Of a stretch of 64,000 bases of DNA, positions 1 to 8,104 are shown piece by piece. A program made the translations under genes and the position numbers. The stretch lies in the NCBI GenBank assembly GCA_963975885.1, contig CAXBIS010000004.1, forward strand, positions 124,001-188,000. The letters are read 5' to 3'. Origin of the DNA: Pseudazoarcus sp963975885. Its GTDB lineage: Bacteria; Pseudomonadota; Gammaproteobacteria; Burkholderiales; Rhodocyclaceae. The notes beneath the pieces are model-generated. The model saw only the letters and a program-made list of their open reading frames with translations. It did not search any database and had not been told where the DNA came from. The number at the start of each line of letters is the position of its first letter. Positions within the stretch are counted from its first letter, which is position 1.

Positions 1-2
1 CC

Positions 3-1166
3 GGCACGACGAGCTGGAACGACACGGCCTTTTCCATCGCCGATCTGCTGCGTTCGGCGTTCAAGACCGCGAGCGGCCAGTTCGCCGACAAGCCGCGCAT
101 CGAACCGCGCCTGACACTGCCCGATCCGCTGCCCGAGGTCGAAGCGGATTACGACCGGGTGTTCCAGATCGTCATCAATCTGATCAACAACGCCGTCAAG
201 TTCACCGAAAGCGGGGTCATCGAGGTCTCTGCGCAGGCCTTGCCTGAGGGCTGGGTGGAGATCGCCGTGCGCGATACCGGAGCGGGCATCCCGGAAGGCG
301 AATTGGAGAAGATCTTCGACAAGTTCCATCAGGCTGCCCGCCAGGACACGCTGTCGGACAAACCCACCGGCACCGGCCTGGGGCTGTCGATCTGCAAGCA
401 GATCGTCGAGCACTATGGCGGCGAAATCTGGGTGGAGTCGGTGCCGGGCGAGGGCAGTCGCTTCGTGTTCACGCTCCCGGTCCTCGGCGGGCAGAAGCGT
501 GATGACGGTGTCGGTGCGAAGCGGGTCCTCGTCGTCGAGGATGATTCGGCAACGCGTCGCTATCTGTCGCAGGTGCTGGAGGAAGCCGGCTATCGGGTCG
601 ATGGTTGCGCGGACGGGGCGCAGGCGTTGCGACGGATTCGCGACTGGCAACCGGACCTGATCACCATCGATCTGAACATGCCAGGGGTGGATGGACGCAC
701 GGTGATCGCGGAAGTCCGCGACGATCCTGCGCTTGGCAAGATGCCCATCGTCGTCGTCTCGGGCTTCATCGGCAGCGACGATCCGGGTGGCGATGTGGCG
801 CTGGGCAAGCCCGTCGACGAGGACAAGCTGCTCGAGAGCATTCGCCTGCTGCTGTCCGAACCGGTTGCTCCGTCCTCGAAGGGCCGGGGCAAGGCGCGCG
901 GGGACTATCTGCTCGTCGACCTGCCGGGAAGGCAGACGACGCTTCCGAGGGTGCCCGAGTCCGTCCCGCAGTTCCGGCGCTGTGCCCTCGCCGAACTCGA
1001 AAAGCGCCTGGCGGAGGGTTTCTCAGGCACCCTCGTGATCCCCGCCGAAGCGATCGAGGACGTCGATCTGGCAGCCATCCTGGCGATGTCGCGGGTGTGG
1101 GGCGTGCTGATCGAGACCGCGAACCATTCATTGATCCAGGAAGAGCCGACGCGGAGTCAAAAATGA
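3..1166 (+). CDS. Hybrid sensor histidine kinase, C-terminal part (5' end outside window)
   Basis: The reading frame is open from the window edge, so the gene starts upstream. The part seen begins near the kinase ATPase domain. Its N box (NLINNAVKF), G1 box (DTGAGIP), F-box region (DKFHQA) and G2 box (GTGLGLSICKQIV) lie at about 165-410. A receiver domain follows at about 520-860, with the acidic pair VEDD, the phospho-acceptor Asp in TIDLNMPG and the conserved Lys in GKPVDED. After it comes a roughly 85-residue tail I do not recognise. The signal sensed is unknown because the input domains are missing. The stop overlaps the next start (ATGA), so it is probably translated together with the following receiver protein. 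Confidence 0.9.
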   Translation, partial: GTTSWNDTAFSIADLLRSAFKTASGQFADKPRIEPRLTLPDPLPEVEADYDRVFQIVINLINNAVKFTESGVIEVSAQALPEGWVEIAVRDTGAGIPEGELEKIFDKFHQAARQDTLSDKPTGTGLGLSICKQIVEHYGGEIWVESVPGEGSRFVFTLPVLGGQKRDDGVGAKRVLVVEDDSATRRYLSQVLEEAGYRVDGCADGAQALRRIRDWQPDLITIDLNMPGVDGRTVIAEVRDDPALGKMPIVVVSGFIGSDDPGGDVALGKPVDEDKLLESIRLLLSEPVAPSSKGRGKARGDYLLVDLPGRQTTLPRVPESVPQFRRCALAELEKRLAEGFSGTLVIPAEAIEDVDLAAILAMSRVWGVLIETANHSLIQEEPTRSQK

Positions 1167-1546
1167 ACAAGACCATCGTGATTGTCGATGACGAAGTCCA
1201 CATCCGGTCGTTGATCGAGCAAAGCCTGGAAGAACTGACCGAAGACCATGATGTGCGCATCCTGACGGCGGCCGATGGTGTCGATGGGCTGGAGCTGGTG
1301 ACGCGTGAGCGTTCGTGTCTGGTGCTCCTGGACGTGATGATGCCGAGGATGAATGGCTACGACGTGTGCGCGGCGATCCAGCGCAACCCCGATCTCGAGC
1401 AGGTCAAGGTGGTCCTGCTTACCGCCAAGGGACAGGAAGTCGACCGCTCGCGCGGGCTGGAGGTCGGTGCCAGCACCTACATGACCAAGCCCTTCGATCC
1501 CGATGAATTGCTCGAGGTGGCCAGAGAGATGCTCGGTCTGGCATGA
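1163..1546 (+). CDS. Single-domain response regulator (CheY-like receiver)
   Basis: A 127-residue protein made only of a receiver domain. It has VDDE near the N terminus, the phospho-acceptor Asp in LLDVMMP, the Thr/Ser switch in LLTAKG and the Lys in TKPFDPDE. It has no output domain, so it probably passes phosphate on or acts by protein contact. It starts inside the stop codon of the hybrid kinase gene (ATGA overlap), which points to a phosphorelay pair. The 40 bp gap to the GAF-permease gene suggests that the transporter protein may belong to the same signalling unit. Confidence 0.9.
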   Translation: MNKTIVIVDDEVHIRSLIEQSLEELTEDHDVRILTAADGVDGLELVTRERSCLVLLDVMMPRMNGYDVCAAIQRNPDLEQVKVVLLTAKGQEVDRSRGLEVGASTYMTKPFDPDELLEVAREMLGLA

Positions 1547-1586
1547 AGGCGCCGGTGGATCGCCGCTGCCGTGAGGCGCTGAAGCG

Positions 1587-4043
1587 ATGACCCGCAAGGA
1601 CCTCATCCTGAAGCGTCTGTTGCGTCGCGACAGCGTGGGGGCCTTGCTTGACGGCGTGGCCGGGCAGGGTGATCTGGCCGTATCCGGTGAGGACGGCGCA
1701 CTGCTGTTCGGTCGTGATCCGGGCGACGAAGGGGAGGCATGGCCGGTGGTGGCGGACGGGCAGACGCTCGGCCAGGTTCGCGGTGCCGGCGCGGCGCAGG
1801 TCGCCGCCATTCTCGGTCTGCTGGCGGAACAGGCTCAGGAGTCGCGCGCACTCGCCGCCGATTCGCTGGAAAAATACAAAGAGCTGACGATGCTCTATCA
1901 GCTCTCGGCGAAGCTGTTCTCGCTGTCGGATGTGGGTCAGGTCGTGGCGCTGATCCGCTCCGAAGCGATGCGTCTGGTCGAGTGCGACACCGTCAGTGTG
2001 CTGCTGCTCAACGAGCAGACCGGCCTGCTCGAGGCCGCATCAGCCGACGACGAGCAGCTCTACGGACGCTCCTCGCTGGAAGTCACCGACGACCTGATCG
2101 GCGCGGTTTTGCGCTCCGGCCACGGCGAAATCGTCAACGACCTGGCCGTTGATGCCCGTTCAATCTCCATGGTGCGTCCGTTCGCGTCGGTCATCTGCTG
2201 CCCGCTCAAGGTGCGCAACCGGGTCTTCGGCGTGGTGGTGTTGGGCAAGTTTGCGCGCCACGAATACCATGCCGGCGAGTTGCAACTCGTCGGCTCGCTC
2301 GCCGCGCAGGCGTCCATCGCGCTCGAGGTGACGCGGCTTAACCGCGAGCTGACCGCGAGCGCGCACAAGCCGGCCGAAGTGATCTACGGCGTCGAAGACG
2401 TACCGCCGCCGGGCGTTACCGGCGTGCTGGCCTTGCAGCACGTAATGATCGCGCTGATGTCACTGGCCTATCCGGTACTGGTGACGCTCGAGGCTGGCGG
2501 AGATCTGGTCGACGCTTCGTCCGTGCTCAGCATGACGCTGATCGCGATGGGGATGGCGACACTGCTGCAGGTGCGGGTCCGGCCGCCGTTCGGAGCGGGC
2601 TATCTGGTCAACCAGATTCCCGCGGCGATCTACCTGGCACCCAGCCTGATCGCTGCGCGCGTAGGCGGGCTCGGACTGGTCTTCGGCATGACCGTGTTTG
2701 CGGGCCTGGTCGGCATCGTGCTCTCACGCGTCATCGGCCGTTTCCGCAAGATATTCCCGCCCGAGGTCTCCGGCGTCGTCGTGCTGATGGTGGGCTTGTC
2801 GATGATAGAGGTGGCAATGATGCGCTTCGTCGGCATTGCCGGCGACGACCGCGTGACCACCGGCCCGGAGTTGCTGGTGGGTTTCGTGACGATCGGCGTG
2901 ATCATCGCCCTGACGGTGTCGCGCTCGCCGCGCCTGCGATTGGGCTCCACGCTCGTCGGCTTCGTGGTCGGATTCACCCTGGGCGCTGCGCTGGGCCTGG
3001 TCGATCCCGGGGAATTCGAGCGGCTGCGAGCGCTTCCGTTCTTCGGTGCTCCGCAGCTGCCCGAGGCGCGGCTCGAATTCGATGCCCTGCTGGTGCCGGT
3101 GTTCGCCGCCGCGGCGCTCGCGTCGGGGCTGGTCAATGCCGGCCTCGTTACCGGATGCCAGAAGGCCAACGACCGGAACTGGAAGCGTCCGGAGGGCAGG
3201 TCGATCAGCGGCGGCATCCTCGCCGACGGTGTGGGTAACGTCGGCTCGGGTCTGCTCGGTGGCGTCGGCGTGGTCATCTCGCCCGGCAACGTGGGCCTGT
3301 CGATCGCCACCGGCGCGCTGTCACGCGTGATCGGCGTCGCCGTGGGCCTGGTCTTTCTCGCCCTGGCGTTCATGCCCCAGGCGCTGGCCGCCTTCGCATT
3401 GATGCCCTCGCCGGTGATCGGGGCCGGCCTGATGTATGTCGCGTGCTATCTCATCACGTCGGGCGTGCAGCTGATCGTGTCGCGTATGCTCGATTCGCGG
3501 CGCACCTTCATCATCGGTCTGGCGATCGTCGGCGGGCTGGGCGTGCGTTTCGTGCCGCAGGCTTTTGCCGACGCGCCTGAGTGGGTACAGGCCTTTCTGG
3601 GCAGCCCGCTGGCCCTGTCGACGACGCTGGCGGTCGGGCTCAACCTGCTGCTGTCGCTGGGGGTGTCGAACACCGCGCGCATCAGCGTGCCTCTGAGCGA
3701 GCCGCTGCGCGACACCCTCAACCGCTTCGTCGAACGTCACGGCGCCGGCTGGGGGGCGCGCAATGACGTCATCGGGCGCGCCGCGCCGGCGTTGATCGAC
3801 TGGTGCGAGGAACTGCGGCACTCCGGCTGGGAAGGCACCGCCGAAATCGAGATGCGCTTCGACGAGTTCCGCCTGTCGATTCTGGTCCGCCCTGTCGCGC
3901 ATGACGACCAAGCGCCTCCCGTTCGCGTCGACGCGGAGCAACTCGCCACCATCCATCGCCACCTGCGTCGACGCTACGACTGCAGCGTGACCGCGCTCAG
4001 TCCCGATCAGATGGACGTCGTGCGCATCGACTTTGAACACTGA
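1587..4043 (+). CDS. GAF sensor domain fused to an NCS2 (xanthine/uracil) permease
   Basis: An 818-residue fusion. Residues about 85-110 look like a signalling helix. Residues about 110-250 form a GAF domain (LVECDTVSVLLLNEQTG, VICCPLKVRNRVFGVVVLGK). Residues about 265-700 form a nucleobase:cation symporter-2 type membrane domain with about 12 hydrophobic segments. The last ~110 residues are soluble and resemble the ATPase-like tail (FDEFRLSILVRP) found on some relatives. NCS2 proteins move purines, pyrimidines or ascorbate. No substrate can be read here, and the typical NAT signature is not obvious. It follows a kinase/receiver pair, so it may be a sensor derived from a transporter (inference). 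Confidence 0.8.
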   Translation: MTRKDLILKRLLRRDSVGALLDGVAGQGDLAVSGEDGALLFGRDPGDEGEAWPVVADGQTLGQVRGAGAAQVAAILGLLAEQAQESRALAADSLEKYKELTMLYQLSAKLFSLSDVGQVVALIRSEAMRLVECDTVSVLLLNEQTGLLEAASADDEQLYGRSSLEVTDDLIGAVLRSGHGEIVNDLAVDARSISMVRPFASVICCPLKVRNRVFGVVVLGKFARHEYHAGELQLVGSLAAQASIALEVTRLNRELTASAHKPAEVIYGVEDVPPPGVTGVLALQHVMIALMSLAYPVLVTLEAGGDLVDASSVLSMTLIAMGMATLLQVRVRPPFGAGYLVNQIPAAIYLAPSLIAARVGGLGLVFGMTVFAGLVGIVLSRVIGRFRKIFPPEVSGVVVLMVGLSMIEVAMMRFVGIAGDDRVTTGPELLVGFVTIGVIIALTVSRSPRLRLGSTLVGFVVGFTLGAALGLVDPGEFERLRALPFFGAPQLPEARLEFDALLVPVFAAAALASGLVNAGLVTGCQKANDRNWKRPEGRSISGGILADGVGNVGSGLLGGVGVVISPGNVGLSIATGALSRVIGVAVGLVFLALAFMPQALAAFALMPSPVIGAGLMYVACYLITSGVQLIVSRMLDSRRTFIIGLAIVGGLGVRFVPQAFADAPEWVQAFLGSPLALSTTLAVGLNLLLSLGVSNTARISVPLSEPLRDTLNRFVERHGAGWGARNDVIGRAAPALIDWCEELRHSGWEGTAEIEMRFDEFRLSILVRPVAHDDQAPPVRVDAEQLATIHRHLRRRYDCSVTALSPDQMDVVRIDFEH

Positions 4044-4049
4044 CCGCCG

Positions 4050-4240
4050 GCGAACTCGCGCCGGTTGATCAGGAACAGACCGAACAGCGTTTGCCCGGCC
4101 GGTGCAGGCACCATGACGCGGGCTGTGCGCTCGCCCCGATTCTGACGGGCTCTACCTACGACAGCGCTAGTTGCATGTTCAGTGCACACGTTATGAGCTT
4201 CACACGTCACGCCGCGCACGTGAAGTAGGCGTAGTCGGCG
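4050..4240 (-). pseudogene. Remnant of a LysR-family regulator gene
   Basis: Read on the minus strand, the stretch around 4055-4130 encodes ERTARVMVPAPAGQTLFGLF. This aligns with ERTSRGMVPTQAGRTLFGLF of the intact LysR gene at 6382-7311. Further out, bases near 4166-4190 (ttgcatgttcagtgcacacgtt) resemble the intact gene around 7206-7240 but with a deletion. Bases near 4225-4245 still encode a YFTC-like piece matching the YFVC of its N terminus, in another frame. No start codon, helix-turn-helix or effector domain survives. It is a decayed partial copy, either of the nearby gene or of a close paralogue. Confidence 0.7.
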
Positions 4241-4322
4241 CCTCGCATCCACTATCATTCCGAATCGGCTGCAATGGCAAGCCTTCGAACCGCGCACCGC
4301 AGTGCGCACTTGCGAGAACACG

Positions 4323-4565
4323 ATGAGCAGTCCCCAACGCAACAACCCGCTGCATGGTCTGACGCTGGAGAAGATTCTCAACGAGCTTGTGGCGCGTCTC
4401 GGCTGGGAGGAACTGGGGCGGCGGCTGAACATTCGCTGCTTCATCCACGAGCCCAGCATTCCGTCCAGCCTCAAGTTCCTGCGGCGTACCCCATGGGCGC
4501 GAGCGCAGGTCGAAGTCCTGTATCTGGATACGCTCCGTGCTGCCTCCGGGAAAGGCGACCAATGA
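4323..4565 (+). CDS. VF530 (DUF2132) family small protein
   Basis: An 80-residue protein carrying the whole VF530/DUF2132 signature: NNPLHGLTLEKIL, LGWEELGRRLNIRCF, PSIPSSLKFLRRTPWAR. The family is small, widespread in proteobacteria and described as DNA-binding; its role is not well known. The ATG at 4323 begins at the conserved part, while a GTG 21 bases upstream would only add seven unconserved residues. The stop codon overlaps the start of the RIO kinase gene (ATGA), so the two are probably co-translated. Confidence 0.85.
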   Translation: MSSPQRNNPLHGLTLEKILNELVARLGWEELGRRLNIRCFIHEPSIPSSLKFLRRTPWARAQVEVLYLDTLRAASGKGDQ

Positions 4566-5416
4566 AGACGCCGAGCAGACTCGAGCCGCTGGTCGCCGAT
4601 GGTCTCGTCGACCACGTCATGCGGCAACTCATGAGTGGCAAGGAAGCCACGGTCTATGTCGTGCAGTGCGGCGACGAGTTGCGGTGCGCCAAGGTGTACA
4701 AGGAGGCCAACAAGCGCGGCTTCCACAAGGCTGTGGACTACACCGAGGGGCGCAAGATCAAGAACAGCCGCCAGGCGCGGGCGATGGCCAAGCGCTCGCG
4801 CTACGGCCGGCAGGAAGAGGAGGCGGCCTGGCAGCATGCCGAGGTCGATGCCCTGCGTCGGCTCGCCGCGGCAGGCGTGCGCGTGCCGACGCCGTACGAC
4901 TTTCACGAAGGCGTGTTGCTGATGGAACTGGTCACCGACGAAGACGGCGAGCCCGCTCCCCGACTCAACGACGTCGAGCTTGGCGAGGATGACGCGCGGC
5001 GCTTCCACGCCGATCTCGTGCGCCAGGTGGTACGCATGCTCTGTGCGGGCATCGTTCACGGGGACTTGTCCGAATACAACGTGCTTGTCGATCCCGACGG
5101 CCCGGTGATCATCGACCTGCCGCAGGCGGTCGACGCCGCGGCCAACAACAACGCCCGCTCCATGCTCGAACGCGATGTGGACAATCTGGCCGCCTACTTC
5201 GGCCAGTTCGCCCCCGAGTTGCGCGATACCGATTACGGCAAGGAGATCTGGTCCGTGTACGAATCGGGCAAGCTTCAACCCGACACGGCACTCACCGGCG
5301 TGTTCGTGGCAGAACAAGCGCCCGCAGACGTCGCCGAGGTGATGCAGGTCATCGAGGCTGCGCGCGAGGAAGAGGACGCCCGCCAGGCCGGCAGACACGC
5401 GGCCGGGAACCCCTGA
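4562..5416 (+). CDS. RIO-type serine protein kinase
   Basis: A 284-residue RIO-family kinase. Visible elements are the flexible loop KEATVYVV, the ATP-binding Lys44 in CAKVYK, the catalytic loop HGDLSEYNVLV (Asp168, Asn173) and the metal-binding loop IIDLPQAV (Asp185). RIO kinases are ribosome-biogenesis kinases in archaea and eukaryotes. Bacterial members are known but their targets are mostly undefined. The start overlaps the end of the VF530 gene by ATGA. The C-terminal ~30 residues are acidic and helical. Confidence 0.88.
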   Translation: MKTPSRLEPLVADGLVDHVMRQLMSGKEATVYVVQCGDELRCAKVYKEANKRGFHKAVDYTEGRKIKNSRQARAMAKRSRYGRQEEEAAWQHAEVDALRRLAAAGVRVPTPYDFHEGVLLMELVTDEDGEPAPRLNDVELGEDDARRFHADLVRQVVRMLCAGIVHGDLSEYNVLVDPDGPVIIDLPQAVDAAANNNARSMLERDVDNLAAYFGQFAPELRDTDYGKEIWSVYESGKLQPDTALTGVFVAEQAPADVAEVMQVIEAAREEEDARQAGRHAAGNP

Positions 5417-5634
5417 CGTTCGCGTTGGCACCGGGCCAGTCGCGCCTCGCCGGCTTTTCCCCAGTTGGCGTGGGCAAGTCTGTGGATAGATGTGTATGGG
5501 CGGTCCAAGCCACTGAGCGGGAACGCTTCGCGCCCGATGCCCGATTCGCGGGCACCCCAGTCGATTCGCCGCACACGCGTTGCCGGCCTGTGTGCAATGG
5601 CACAATCGCACCACGACCACGCACGGGAGGCACC

Positions 5635-6276
5635 ATGCACATCCGCTCGCTCATCCTCGTTGCGCTCGCGCTGACCCTGGGAGCGTGCAGCAACGTGTAT
5701 TACGACGCCATGGAAAAGGTCGGCGTTCACAAGCGTGACATCCTGGTGGATCGGGTCGAGGCCGCGCGCGACACGCAGAGCGAGACCAAGGAGCAGTTCC
5801 TGACGGCGATGGAGCAATTCCGCCAGGTGGTCGATTTTTCCGGCGGAGATCTGGAGCGCGAATACCGGCGCCTGGACGCGACCCTGCAGCGCAGCGAACG
5901 CGGTGCGACCGAGGTGCGCGAACGCATCGATGCCGTCGAGGCGGTGTCCGAGGCATTGTTCGATGAGTGGCGCACGGAACTCGAGCAGTACTCCAGCGAC
6001 CGTCTGCGCGCCGAGAGCCAGCGCAAGTACGACGCCACACGGGTGCGTTACGCGCGCCTGATCGCATCGATGCAGGCCGCCGAGGAGAAGCTCGAGCCGG
6101 TCCTCGTGCCGTTGCGCGATCAGGTCCTGTTCATGAAGCACAACCTCAATGCCCGCGCCATCGCCGGCTTGAGCGGCGAACTGGCCAGGGTGCAGGTCAG
6201 TGTCGACCGTCTGGTGCGCGACATGGACGAGGCCATCGCCGAGGCCGACCGCTTCATCGCGACACTGCAGCAGTGA
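5635..6276 (+). CDS. DUF2959 family lipoprotein
   Basis: A 213-residue protein with an N-terminal lipoprotein signal ending in the lipobox LGAC (Cys19), so it is probably anchored in a membrane facing the periplasm. The rest is almost all helical and charged, with coiled-coil character, and fits DUF2959 (YYDAMEKVGVHKRDILVDRVEAARD at the start, EELEPVL-like segments later). The function of the family is unknown. The start was chosen because GGGAGG lies just upstream at 5626-5631. It is separated from neighbours by 218 bp upstream and a hairpin downstream. Confidence 0.85.
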   Translation: MHIRSLILVALALTLGACSNVYYDAMEKVGVHKRDILVDRVEAARDTQSETKEQFLTAMEQFRQVVDFSGGDLEREYRRLDATLQRSERGATEVRERIDAVEAVSEALFDEWRTELEQYSSDRLRAESQRKYDATRVRYARLIASMQAAEEKLEPVLVPLRDQVLFMKHNLNARAIAGLSGELARVQVSVDRLVRDMDEAIAEADRFIATLQQ

Positions 6277-6284
6277 ATTCGCCC

Positions 6285-6320
6285 GGGGACATCCGCGCTG
6301 ACCGTGCGCGAATGTCCCGT
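6285..6320. terminator. Hairpin between convergent genes
   Basis: GGGACATCCGCGC and GCGCGAATGTCCC form a stem with a short loop just after the DUF2959 stop and before the end of the convergent LysR gene. There is no clear T-run, so termination is inferred from position and stem only. Confidence 0.45.
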
Positions 6321-6381
6321 TAATCGGCGGATGCCCTCGGGCTTGCCTTTGATGCTGCCGGAAGTCCTCGCGGCTGAGTTG

Positions 6382-7311
6382 TCACTTGCCGCGGCCGCTG
6401 CGTGCAAGCCCGGCAGCCGCGCGGGCGGTTTCGACCAGATGCTGGCCGAAGATCTCCATGAAACGGGCGGCGGCCGTGCCCAGGGCACGACGCGGGTGGT
6501 GGATCCAGGTCAGGCTGCGGGTCACGTGTGGAGCGTCGAGACGGTAGGCGCGCAGGGCGCCGCTTTCGAGTCCATGGTGCACGGTGATCAGCGGCAGGAT
6601 GGTGACCCAGCGGCCGTGGGTCACCAGTTCGACGATGGCCGACAACGCGTCGATTTCCAGCCGCGGGTCGAGTTCGATGCCGGCAAGGTTGGCGTGACGG
6701 TCGATCACGCCGCGCAGGCCGTGCTGGCGCGAGGGCACGACCAGCGGGTAGGCGGCCAGGTCACGCATGCCGATCTCGCGCCCCAGGCCGAGGTCGTTGC
6801 CGGCCGCCGCGACCACCACCATCTCCTCGTCATGGACCGGCGTGACGTTGAGCGCCAGGCGCTGGCGCGGTCGGTTGATGAGCGCGATATCGAGCTGACC
6901 GGCGGTGACCTGATCGATGAAGAACGATGAATAGCCGTTGATCGCGCGTACCACGACGCGCGGGTGGCGCTCGGTGTACTCGGCGAGCGCGCGCGAGAGC
7001 ACGCCGGTGGTCGATTCCAGAAAGCCCACGCGCAGCTCGCCCGATACGTCCTCTCCGAGCCGGGCGATCTCCTCGCGGGCGTTGGCGATGTCGCGCAGGA
7101 TGGGCAGGAACAGTCCGAACAGCGTGCGTCCCGCCTGCGTGGGCACCATGCCTCGCGAGGTGCGCTCGAACAGTTTCTGCCCGGTCTCGGCCTCGAGCCG
7201 CGCGAGCTGCATGCTCAAGGCCGACTGCACGACGTTCAGTCGCCGCGCCGCGCGCGTGACGTTGCCTTCCTCGTACAGGCACACGAAGTACTGGATCTGG
7301 CGAATGTCCAT
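6382..7311 (-). CDS. LysR-type transcriptional regulator of the furoate-like cluster
   Basis: A 309-residue LysR protein. The N-terminal winged helix-turn-helix (residues 1-60: IQYFVCLYEEGNVTRAARRLNVVQSALSMQLARLE) is followed by an effector-binding domain from about residue 90. It is divergent from the UbiX gene, with about 175 bp between the two starts. That is the usual LysR layout, so it probably controls the plus-strand catabolic genes in response to a pathway acid or CoA ester. A dyad at 7326-7349 is a candidate binding site. A decayed relative lies at 4050-4240. Confidence 0.9.
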   Translation of the reverse strand: MDIRQIQYFVCLYEEGNVTRAARRLNVVQSALSMQLARLEAETGQKLFERTSRGMVPTQAGRTLFGLFLPILRDIANAREEIARLGEDVSGELRVGFLESTTGVLSRALAEYTERHPRVVVRAINGYSSFFIDQVTAGQLDIALINRPRQRLALNVTPVHDEEMVVVAAAGNDLGLGREIGMRDLAAYPLVVPSRQHGLRGVIDRHANLAGIELDPRLEIDALSAIVELVTHGRWVTILPLITVHHGLESGALRAYRLDAPHVTRSLTWIHHPRRALGTAAARFMEIFGQHLVETARAAAGLARSGRGK

Positions 7312-7325
7312 GGCAGGTATCAGTA

Positions 7326-7349
7326 AATCAGATTGGATCGATCTTGATT
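7326..7349. promoter_or_regulatory. Imperfect dyad upstream of the LysR gene
   Basis: The ends AATCA and TGATT flank a GATCGATC core in a 24 bp imperfect palindrome. It sits 15 bp upstream of the LysR start and about 90 bp upstream of the first downstream ATG. Position fits a LysR operator; binding is inferred. Confidence 0.4.
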
Positions 7350-7438
7350 CATTATTGGCGCTGATGCCATCCCTTCCATAGACTTTCTCCCACAGAACGA
7401 GGGTCATGCTCGGCAATGACCCCGACGAGGAGACAGTC

Positions 7439-7489
7439 ATGGCGCATCGAGCCAGCGTCGCCCCTGCGTGTCCGGGAGCAGTCCGGTGA
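7439..7489 (+). CDS. Possible 16-residue leader peptide before ubiX/hmfG
   Basis: An ATG at 7439 preceded by a strong GAGGAGA ribosome site (about 7427-7433) opens a 16-codon frame, MAHRASVAPACPGAVR. Its TGA overlaps the GTG start of the UbiX gene (GTGA, 7486-7489). The site is stronger than that of the gene itself, so this may drive translational coupling. It could also be a leftover of an older start region. There is no codon run typical of attenuation. Confidence 0.35.
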   Translation: MAHRASVAPACPGAVR

Positions 7490-8091
7490 GTCGCGCGGGG
7501 CAGCGCATCATCGTTGGTATCAGCGGCGCCTCCGGCGCGGTGTTCGGCATTCGCCTGCTCGAGATCCTGCGTGAACTCGGGATGGAGACGCATCTGGTGA
7601 TGTCGCGTTCGGCCGAAATCACGCTGGCGCACGAAACCACCTACAAGGTCGCCGACGTACACGCGCTGGCCAGCGTCGTGCACGCGCCGCACGATATCGC
7701 GGCGGCGATCTCTTCGGGTTCGTTCCGCACGGCCGGCATGATCGTCGCGCCGTGCTCGATCCGCAGCATGTCCGAGATTGCCCACGGTACGACCACCAGC
7801 CTGCTCACGCGCGCGGCCGACGTGGTGCTCAAGGATCATCGTCGCCTGGTGCTGATGGTGCGCGAGACCCCGCTGCACCTGGGGCATTTGCGCACGATGA
7901 CGCAACTGGCCGAGATGGGCGCGATCATCGCGCCTCCGGTGCCGGCCTTCTACGGGCGGCCGGAGACGATCGAGGATCTGGTCGATCACTCGCTCGGGCG
8001 CGTGCTCGACCTGTTCGACATCGACGCCGGCGTGGTCGAACGCTGGGGCGAGGGTTCGCGTCGCTCCCCGCGAGCGCTCGCGCGCGGCTGA
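7486..8091 (+). CDS. hmfG: UbiX-family flavin prenyltransferase (HmfG-like)
   Basis: A 201-residue UbiX-family protein. It has the FMN-binding start IIVGISGASGAVFGIRLLE and the central SSGSFRTAGMIVAPCSIRSMSEIAHG motif. UbiX enzymes make the prenylated FMN cofactor that UbiD decarboxylases need, and this island contains a UbiD gene at 19247-20701. The GTG at 7486 has GGGAG about 7 bases upstream; a GTG at 7468 would add six residues. Stand-alone UbiX for ubiquinone synthesis cannot be excluded. The hmfG name rests on the whole neighbourhood matching the furandicarboxylate pathway. Confidence 0.8.
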   Translation: MSRAGQRIIVGISGASGAVFGIRLLEILRELGMETHLVMSRSAEITLAHETTYKVADVHALASVVHAPHDIAAAISSGSFRTAGMIVAPCSIRSMSEIAHGTTTSLLTRAADVVLKDHRRLVLMVRETPLHLGHLRTMTQLAEMGAIIAPPVPAFYGRPETIEDLVDHSLGRVLDLFDIDAGVVERWGEGSRRSPRALARG

Positions 8092-8104
8092 GCCGGAGGC
8101 CGGC

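Noticed and set aside
4007..5620. A 537-codon minus-strand frame over the RIO kinase gene
   Set aside because: Only its last part, the LysR remnant at 4050-4240, has family similarity; the rest is the antisense of real genes.
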